From NCBI GenBank assembly GCA_005885015.1, contig VAYG01000060.1, positions 5,138 to 16,370 on the forward strand: a stretch of DNA of 11,233 nt. The letters are read 5' to 3'. This stretch comes from Actinomycetota bacterium. Its GTDB lineage: Bacteria > Actinomycetota > UBA4738. A program made the translations under genes and the position numbers. Positions 6,437-11,233 of this stretch are shown here, in pieces. The stretch's first letter is position 1. The number at the start of each line of letters is the position of its first letter. A model generated the notes under the pieces. That model ran no database searches. It was not told the origin of the DNA and worked only from the letters and a program-made list of their open reading frames with translations.

Positions 6437-8847
6437 CCGGCGCTCGCTTCCGCAGCCGAGGGCTCCACGCTCGCCGCCGTGATGGCGCTCCCCGAGAGGA
6501 GCGTGTTGGCCGCGAACCCCGGCTGGTTCCACGGCACGAACACGGCACCCTCGGCGATCCCGTCGGTGACCCGGGCCGGGAGCTCCGCCCGTCCGGCTGC
6601 CGTCTGCAAGCGCACAGGCCGACCGTCGGCGACCCCCAAGCGCTCCGCGTCGGCCGGATGGATCTCCACGAACGGCCGCTCCTCCAGCGCGTCCCTCAGC
6701 AGGTCCGCGCCGTCGGACAGACGCCCCTCGTCGATCAGCAGGGGATAGGAGAACAAGATCAGCTCGGAACCAGCCGGCGGCTTTTCGGGGTGCCGGGTCC
6801 CCCCCGCTCCGCTCGGCTGGGTTGGTTGGTCGCCGGAGCCTCGGCGCTCCGCGGGTCCCCCCCGCACCCCGAGCGCCGCCGATTGGTAGAGGTTCGCCAT
6901 CTCCTCATGCAGGTCGTCCAGTGAACGAAACCCCATGTCCGCGCCGGCGGTCTCCGAGAGCTCCTGGAAGATCTCCCACTCGCTGCGGGCCAGCCCCTTC
7001 GGCGGCCGCACGGCCCGGAGGCGCTGGGCGCGACCCTCCCAGTCGGTGTAGTGGCCGTCCTTCTCCAGGTAGGGGGCGGCGGGCAGCATCGCGTCCGCGT
7101 AGCTGGACATCGCCTCGGCCGAGGCGTCCACGACGACCTTGAACGGCGCGTTCTCCAGAGCCCGGCGAGCCAGCGTCGCGTCGGGGAAGTCCCGAAGGGG
7201 GTCCACGCCCACCAGGAACAGGACCTCGATCTCCCGGTGGGCGGCGGCCTCGAGGATCCGCGCGGCGTCGCGCCCGGGCTCATGCGGAAGGAGGGTGCCC
7301 CAACCCACTTCCACCGCGGCCCGCTCGTCGTCCTCCTCGACCCGGCGCCCTCCGGGGAGGAGGGCCGGATGGAGGCCGGCCCGCAGCGCGCCCCGGTCGC
7401 CGGCCCTGCGGCACAGCAGCACGAACCGCGCCCCCGTCTCGGCCGCCAGGGTGGCCATCGCTTGCGCGGCCCCCGGCGACTGGAGGAGGCGAGGTCCGGC
7501 CAGGACGACAGCCTCTGCGCCCGCGCCGGCGAGCTCGGCGCGAAGGGACGTCGCCGTGGCCGCCTCCTCACCGGGGAGGCACGACCGGTGTTCCGCGACA
7601 TCCCACAGCCGGGTCCGCCGGGGATGGATCACGAAGACCTTCGCTCCCCGGCGGGATGCCTTGCGGATGCGGAGATGGAGGATGGGAAGTTCGTTCTCCG
7701 CGTCGAGCCCGACCACCAGGATCAACCTCGCCCGCTCGACGTCCCGGTAGGTGACCGGATTGGCCGCCGCCATGCCGGTTTCGGCCTCCACCGCACTCAC
7801 GTCGCTCGAACCCAGCCGGTGGTCAACGTCGTTCGTCTTGAACGTCGTCCGGGCCAGCTTGGACAGCGCATACGCGTCCTCGTCGGAGAGCCTGCCTCCG
7901 GCAAGCACCCCGACCGGCTTCCCACGGCACCAGCCGGCGATCGCCGACAGGGCCTCGGCGAACGAGACCGGCTCCAGGCCCCGCTCGCGGAGGAGCGGGG
8001 TGGTCAGGCGGTCCGGACGGTCGGAGAAGGAGAAGGCGAACCGTCCCTTGTCGCACAGCCACGCGTCGTTCACCTCGACGTTGTCCCTGGCCAGGTGGCG
8101 CACGACCTCGCCCCGCCTGAGGTCCACCCGAAGATTGCAGCCACACGCGCAGTGCGGGCAGATCGAGTCCGCCGTGACCAGGTCGAAGGGCCTGGCGGCG
8201 AACCGGTAGGTGCGAGCGGTGAGCGCCCCTACGGGACAGATCTGGATCGTGTTGCCGGAGAAGGGCGAGCGGAAGTCCTCTCCGGGGGCGATGGAGACCT
8301 GCTCGGCGGCGCCCCGGTCGAAGAGCTCGATGAACCGGTCTCCGCTGATCTGGTCGCAGAACCGCGTGCAGCGCGCACACAGCACGCACCGCTCGCGGTC
8401 CAGGGCCACCAGCGGCGACAGCGGCAGCGGCTTGCGGTAGGTCCGTTTGGCCTCGACGTATCGCGACTCCCCCGGGCCGAAGGCGAGGGCCTGATCCTGG
8501 AGCGGACACTCCCCGCCCCGGTCGCACACCGGGCAATCGAGCGGGTGGTTGATCAGGAGGAACTCGAGCACGGAGGTCTGCGCCTTCTTGACCTCCTCGT
8601 CGGTGAACTGCGTGAAGACCACCATCCCATCCGCCACGGGGGTGGAGCAGGACGTCATGAGCTTGCGCTGGCCCTCGACCTTCACGTAGCACTGCCGGCA
8701 CGCGGCCACTGGGTCGAGCAGGGGGTGGTCGCAGAAGCGGGGGATCTCGATCCCGAGCTCCTCGGCGGCACGGATGATCAGCGTCCCTGCCCGGACCGTG
8801 ACCTCCTTGCCGTCGATCGTCAGCGTCACCGGGCCGGGGTCACTCAT
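6433..8847 (-). CDS. nuoG: NADH-quinone oxidoreductase subunit G (NuoG), large iron-sulfur subunit
   Basis: NuoG is the 75-kDa-type subunit that carries electrons from N3 toward NuoI. It has 804 residues. The N-terminal 2Fe-2S domain has N1b ligands C39, C50, C53 and C67. Next come the N5 ligands H101, C105, C108 and C114, then the N4 ligands C154, C157, C160 and C204. A further set C230, C233, C237 and C265 (C-x2-C-x3-C-x27-C) matches the pattern for the extra 4Fe-4S cluster N7 found in some bacteria. From about 270 to 650 is a molybdopterin-oxidoreductase-like domain, which in complex I carries no molybdenum cofactor. Residues 694-785 resemble the C-terminal molybdopterin dinucleotide-binding domain of that superfamily. 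Between them, residues 659-690 form a Gly/Pro/Arg-rich linker encoded by a repeat-like DNA element (listed separately). The ATG at 8847 overlaps the nuoF stop (ATGA) and has GAGAGG 7 bases upstream (8855-8860). The stop overlaps nuoH as ATGA. Confidence 0.96.
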   Translation of the reverse strand: MSDPGPVTLTIDGKEVTVRAGTLIIRAAEELGIEIPRFCDHPLLDPVAACRQCYVKVEGQRKLMTSCSTPVADGMVVFTQFTDEEVKKAQTSVLEFLLINHPLDCPVCDRGGECPLQDQALAFGPGESRYVEAKRTYRKPLPLSPLVALDRERCVLCARCTRFCDQISGDRFIELFDRGAAEQVSIAPGEDFRSPFSGNTIQICPVGALTARTYRFAARPFDLVTADSICPHCACGCNLRVDLRRGEVVRHLARDNVEVNDAWLCDKGRFAFSFSDRPDRLTTPLLRERGLEPVSFAEALSAIAGWCRGKPVGVLAGGRLSDEDAYALSKLARTTFKTNDVDHRLGSSDVSAVEAETGMAAANPVTYRDVERARLILVVGLDAENELPILHLRIRKASRRGAKVFVIHPRRTRLWDVAEHRSCLPGEEAATATSLRAELAGAGAEAVVLAGPRLLQSPGAAQAMATLAAETGARFVLLCRRAGDRGALRAGLHPALLPGGRRVEEDDERAAVEVGWGTLLPHEPGRDAARILEAAAHREIEVLFLVGVDPLRDFPDATLARRALENAPFKVVVDASAEAMSSYADAMLPAAPYLEKDGHYTDWEGRAQRLRAVRPPKGLARSEWEIFQELSETAGADMGFRSLDDLHEEMANLYQSAALGVRGGPAERRGSGDQPTQPSGAGGTRHPEKPPAGSELILFSYPLLIDEGRLSDGADLLRDALEERPFVEIHPADAERLGVADGRPVRLQTAAGRAELPARVTDGIAEGAVFVPWNQPGFAANTLLSGSAITAASVEPSAAEASAG
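6785..6872. repeat. 88-bp inverted-repeat-bounded element inside nuoG, read in frame
   Basis: The segment is bounded by perfect 9-base inverted repeats, TCGGGGTGC at 6785-6793 and GCACCCCGA at 6864-6872. Inside are two direct copies of the 14-mer CGGGTCCCCCCCGC (6794-6807 and 6852-6865), each directly next to one arm. There is also a 6-base-stem hairpin, CGGAGC 6834-6839 with GCTCCG 6846-6851, and GGTTGGTTGG near 6820-6829. It encodes roughly NuoG residues 659-688, a Gly/Arg/Pro/Gln-rich linker between two folded domains, without disturbing the frame. The nested symmetry differs from the surrounding coding sequence. I infer an inserted small dispersed repeat, comparable in concept to palindromic elements known to sit in frame inside Rickettsia genes. 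Chance expansion of GC-rich linker codons is the alternative. No second copy is visible in this window. Confidence 0.6.
6794..6865. repeat. Direct repeat pair, two copies of a 14-mer with C7 tracts
   Basis: CGGGTCCCCCCCGC occurs at 6794-6807 and again at 6852-6865, with starts 58 bases apart. Each copy contains seven consecutive C on the plus strand, which is seven G in the nuoG coding strand. Recombination or slippage between the copies would remove 58 bases, which is not a multiple of three, so it would frameshift the last NuoG domain. A single-base slip in one tract could be restored by an opposite slip in the other. The repeat is certain from the sequence; its consequences are inference. 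Confidence 0.85.
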
Positions 8848-10223
8848 CCCAAGACCTCTCCCAGCTCGACCTCGATCCCCTCGGGCAGGACCTGGGCCAG
8901 TGCCCCGGTGGTTCCGCCGCTGCGGGCAGAGGCCGCCTCGAGCCGGGGACTCTCCTCCCGGAGCGGGCACCGGCCCAGGCGGACGTGCTCCTCGTATTCG
9001 TCCCGGAAGTACTTGATCGAGGAGTCGATGGGGCTGACCGCCCCGTCGGCGAGGGCGCAGAACGACTTGAACAGCATGTTCTGCCCGACGGTCTGCATGA
9101 GGTCGATGTCCTCCATCCGCCCCCGGCCCTGCTCGACCCGCCGGAGCACCCGGGTCATCCACCAGGTCCCTTCCCGGCAGGGCGTGCATTTCCCGCAGGA
9201 CTCGTGGGCGTAGAACTGAGTGAAGCGCAAGACGGCGTCGACCACGCAGTCGCGCTCGTCGAGCACGATCATGGCCTTGGTCCCGAGCAGCGAGCCCGCC
9301 GCCTGCACCTCGTCGAAGCCCATCTGGACGTCCAGGTGCTCCGCGGTCAGCAGGGGTGTGGAGGATCCGCCCGGCGTCCAGGCCTTGACCCGCTTGCCAT
9401 CCCGCACGCCCCCCGCGTGCCCTTCGATCAGCTCTCGGGCGGTGGTGCCCATGGGCGCTTCGTAGTTCCCGGGGCGGTTCACCTTTCCGCTGACGGAGAA
9501 GATGCCCGGCCCTGTCGACTTCCCCGCCCCGATCGAGGCGAACCACCGAGCCCCCCGGTCGATGATGTGGGGCACGCAGGAGAGCGTCTCGACGTTGTTG
9601 ATCACGGTCGGCGACCGGTACAAGCCCTCCACGGCCGGGAAGGGCGGCCGGAGGCGCGGCTGCCCTCGAAAGCCTTCCAGCGACTCCAGCAGCGCCGTCT
9701 CCTCACCGCAGATGTAGGCGCCGGCGCCCCGGTGGAGGATGACGTCGAGGTCGAAGCCGCTCCCCAGGATGTCCTTGCCGAGGTAGCCGGCCTCGTAGGC
9801 CTCGGCGATGGCCCGCTCCAGGACGGTCCCCGGCCAGACGAACTCGCCCCGGCAGTACACGAATGCCGTCCGGCACCGCACCGCGTACGCGCAGATGATC
9901 GCTCCCTCCACCAGCTGGTGGGGATCGCGCTCGATCAGCTCGCGATTGTTGAAGGTGCCAGGCTCGCTCTCGTCGAAGTTCACGACCACGTAGACGGGCT
10001 TCCCGGTGTCCTGGGGGATGAACGACCACTTCGTCCCGGTGGGAAAGCCGGCACCGCCCCTGCCCCGGAGGCCCGAGCTCTTCACCTCCTCGATCACGGC
10101 GGCGGGATCCATGGAAAGGGCTTTGCGCAGGGCCTGGTATCCGCCCGTGCGCTCGTAGCCGTGGAGCGTCGCGGCTTCGGGGTCGCCCCATCGCGCGGTC
10201 AGAACCGGCTGGAACTCAGCCAT
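8844..10223 (-). CDS. nuoF: NADH-quinone oxidoreductase subunit F (NuoF), NADH- and FMN-binding subunit
   Basis: This 51-kDa-type subunit oxidises NADH at FMN and passes electrons to the 4Fe-4S cluster N3. The protein is 459 residues, a normal length. Visible landmarks are the glycine-rich nucleotide loop GRGGAGFPTGTKW (54-66), the FMN-site block NFDESEPGTF (82-91), GAGAYICGEETALLESLEG (167-185), NNVET (209-213), and the N3 ligands C343, C346, C349 (ESCGKCTPCR) plus C389. A SLBB-like segment lies roughly at 240-310. The ATG at 10223 (protein MAEFQPVL) was chosen over an upstream ATG at 10289. It gives an 8-base overlap with nuoE rather than 74 bases, begins close to conserved sequence, and has GAGG-type purines just upstream. 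The tail after about residue 421 is variable and Ser/Glu/Gly-rich. The stop overlaps the nuoG start as ATGA. With NuoE and NuoG this shows that the complex uses NADH. Confidence 0.97.
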   Translation of the reverse strand: MAEFQPVLTARWGDPEAATLHGYERTGGYQALRKALSMDPAAVIEEVKSSGLRGRGGAGFPTGTKWSFIPQDTGKPVYVVVNFDESEPGTFNNRELIERDPHQLVEGAIICAYAVRCRTAFVYCRGEFVWPGTVLERAIAEAYEAGYLGKDILGSGFDLDVILHRGAGAYICGEETALLESLEGFRGQPRLRPPFPAVEGLYRSPTVINNVETLSCVPHIIDRGARWFASIGAGKSTGPGIFSVSGKVNRPGNYEAPMGTTARELIEGHAGGVRDGKRVKAWTPGGSSTPLLTAEHLDVQMGFDEVQAAGSLLGTKAMIVLDERDCVVDAVLRFTQFYAHESCGKCTPCREGTWWMTRVLRRVEQGRGRMEDIDLMQTVGQNMLFKSFCALADGAVSPIDSSIKYFRDEYEEHVRLGRCPLREESPRLEAASARSGGTTGALAQVLPEGIEVELGEVLG

Positions 10224-10881
10224 CCTCGACCTCGGCTGCGCGATCGGTTCCCAGCCCGGCCAGCACGCGGGAGATGTCCTTGAGCTCACCGGGGATGCCC
10301 CCGCGCGAGGCGGCGGGGGGTCGTCCCTGCCGGATCTCCTCGATCATCGACTCCAGCTGCTCCTCGGAGACCCGGTCGTAGAAGAGGAAGTTGACCGCCA
10401 CCACGGGCGCCTGGTCACAGGCCGCCAGGCATTCCTCCTCCTCCAGCGTGAAGAGCCCGTCCTCGCTGACGCGCTCGGCCGACTCGCCGAGCAGCTCGCG
10501 CGCTCGCTCGTAGAGGCGGCGCGCCCCCAGAAGCGCGCAGGACGGGTTCGTGCAGATCGAGACGATGTAGCGCCCGCAGGGGTGGAGCTTGAGCATCGTG
10601 TAGAAAGTGGCGACGGCCTCGACCTCGGCGGTGGTGAGACCGAGGACGTCGGCCACCTCCCGCATCCCCCGGCGTGGCACCCATCCCACCTCCGCCTGGA
10701 CCAGGTAGAGCAGCGGGATCATGGCCGACCGTCGGGTCGGATACTTCGAGGCGATCCGTTCGGCGACCCGGCGAGCCTCGTCGGACAGAACCGGGCCCTC
10801 GACGTCGACGTCCAGGACCCGGAGCTCCGCGGGCTGCCCGCTCTGCCAGCGGGGGACCGAGAACCGCTCCGCCTCGCTCAT
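10216..10881 (-). CDS. nuoE: NADH-quinone oxidoreductase subunit E (NuoE), 24-kDa-type 2Fe-2S subunit
   Basis: This is the thioredoxin-fold iron-sulfur protein of the NADH-oxidising module; it holds the off-pathway 2Fe-2S cluster N1a next to the FMN of NuoF. The protein is 221 residues. A helical N-terminal half contains the family pattern VGWVP (66-70) and ATFYTMLKLHPCG (91-103). The ferredoxin-like half carries the ligands C110 and C115 (CTNPSC) and C151 and C155 (CLAAC), the expected C-x4-C and C-x3-C pairs. The ATG at 10881 was chosen because it overlaps the nuoD stop by four bases, has a GGGGGA ribosome-binding site 9 bases upstream (10891-10896), and gives a family-typical length. A longer in-frame extension upstream would only translate nuoD in the wrong frame. 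Residues from about 185 form a polar tail beyond the conserved core. The 3' end overlaps nuoF by 8 bases. Confidence 0.97.
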   Translation of the reverse strand: MSEAERFSVPRWQSGQPAELRVLDVDVEGPVLSDEARRVAERIASKYPTRRSAMIPLLYLVQAEVGWVPRRGMREVADVLGLTTAEVEAVATFYTMLKLHPCGRYIVSICTNPSCALLGARRLYERARELLGESAERVSEDGLFTLEEEECLAACDQAPVVAVNFLFYDRVSEEQLESMIEEIRQGRPPAASRGGIPGELKDISRVLAGLGTDRAAEVEDG

Positions 10882-11233
10882 CGATCCGCGTCCCCCATGA
10901 CCGGGTCGAGGCTGGCCACGCAGGCGATGACGTCGGCGACGAGCTTGCCCACGATCATCGTGGGAACCAGCTGCAGGTTGACGAACGACGGGCCCCGGAT
11001 GTGAACGCGGTAGGGACGGTTCGACCCGTTCGACACCACGTAGTGCCCGAGCTCGCCTCGCGGGGACTCCACCGCCTGGTACACCTCTCCGGCGGGCACG
11101 CGGAACCCCTGCGTCACGATCTTGAAGTGGTTGATGAGGGCCTCCATCGACTCTTCCATGATGTGTTTGACGTACGCGGGCGAGTTCCCGATGCCGTCCG
11201 GTCCGACCTCGAGCTGCGCCGGCCATCGGATCT
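10878..11233 (-). CDS. nuoD: NADH-quinone oxidoreductase subunit D (NuoD), C-terminal part, cut by window edge
   Basis: This is the 49-kDa-type subunit of complex I, in the peripheral arm. It builds the quinone-reduction pocket together with NuoH and NuoB and is related to the large subunit of NiFe hydrogenases. Only the last 117 residues are visible; the frame stays open to base 11233 and the start lies outside the window. The visible part has the conserved blocks VGPDGIGNSP, ESPRGELGHYVVSNG and RPYRVHIRGPSFVNLQ, and ends in ASLDPVMGDADR with a TGA stop. The GELG and RPYR blocks are typical of NuoD and make the family call secure. As I remember the family, a DPVMG-x-x-DR ending is characteristic of actinobacterial NuoD. 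The stop overlaps the nuoE start as ATGA, so translation of the two is probably coupled. An internal ATG at 11159 is not the true start, because conserved NuoD sequence continues upstream of it. Confidence 0.96.
   Translation of the reverse strand, partial: IRWPAQLEVGPDGIGNSPAYVKHIMEESMEALINHFKIVTQGFRVPAGEVYQAVESPRGELGHYVVSNGSNRPYRVHIRGPSFVNLQLVPTMIVGKLVADVIACVASLDPVMGDADR

Noticed and set aside
6834..6851. Hairpin CGGAGC/GCTCCG as a transcription terminator
   Set aside because: There is no U-rich tract in either direction and it lies inside the nuoG coding region with co-directional genes downstream. It fits better as part of the repeat element.
7051..9213. A plus-strand open frame of about 720 codons opposite nuoG
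   Set aside because: No recognisable motif; Arg/Gly/His/Asp-rich antisense of a well-conserved gene in GC-rich DNA. The sense frame has all the iron-sulfur ligands.
8848..9546. Possible 233-residue N-terminal extension of NuoG in the same frame
   Set aside because: The extension is nuoF read out of frame and is Arg/Gly/Ala-rich. The conserved 2Fe-2S domain starts right after the ATG at 8847, which has a good ribosome-binding site and overlaps the nuoF stop.
8985..10283. A plus-strand open frame of about 432 codons opposite nuoF
   Set aside because: Antisense shadow of nuoF with no conserved features; the NADH, FMN and N3 motifs all lie on the minus strand.

Overview
The window is a stretch of the operon for respiratory complex I (proton-translocating NADH:quinone oxidoreductase, NDH-1). 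All genes lie on the minus strand, so transcription runs from high to low coordinates. The order is nuoD (3' part only), nuoE, nuoF, nuoG, nuoH, nuoI, nuoJ, nuoK, nuoL, nuoM, nuoN (5' part only), the standard order of the 14-gene nuoA-N operon. The DNA is strongly GC-rich. Several details fit a member of the Actinomycetota: the NuoD C-terminus ending in SLDPVMGDADR, the NuoI stretch around WACPADAIYVEGADN followed by YQINYLRC, and frequent GTG starts. I inferred this lineage from remembered family resemblance and could not resolve it further.

Layout by coordinate: 10878-11233 NuoD and 10216-10881 NuoE; 8844-10223 NuoF and 6433-8847 NuoG. NuoE, NuoF and NuoG form the NADH-oxidising arm with FMN and iron-sulfur clusters. 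5267-6436 is NuoH, the quinone-site membrane subunit. 4749-5270 is NuoI, with two 4Fe-4S clusters leading to quinone. 4188-4745 is NuoJ and 3886-4191 NuoK. 2004-3881 is NuoL, 417-2003 NuoM and 1-415 NuoN, the three antiporter-like proton-pumping subunits. NADH electrons enter at NuoF and pass through NuoE/NuoG and NuoI to quinone at the NuoD/NuoH interface. The membrane subunits NuoH-NuoN couple this to proton export.

The genes are packed almost without gaps. Five junctions are 4-base ATGA or GTGA stop/start overlaps, nuoE/nuoF overlap by 8 bases, and the remaining gaps are 0-4 bases. No stretch longer than 4 bases lies outside a coding region, and I saw no terminator, promoter, RNA gene, CRISPR array or transposase. 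The promoter is presumably upstream of nuoA, outside the window. Four of the ten visible starts are GTG (nuoI, nuoJ, nuoK, nuoN). All the key cofactor and proton-channel residues I checked are present, so the visible enzyme looks intact and NADH-dependent.

The one feature that ordinary complex I biology does not explain is a small structured repeat inside nuoG (6785-6872). It has perfect 9-base inverted ends, two copies of a 14-base G/C motif with seven-base homopolymers, and an internal hairpin. It is read in frame as a Gly/Pro/Arg-rich linker between two NuoG domains. I found no evidence for a new biological system; the rest is a conserved housekeeping operon.
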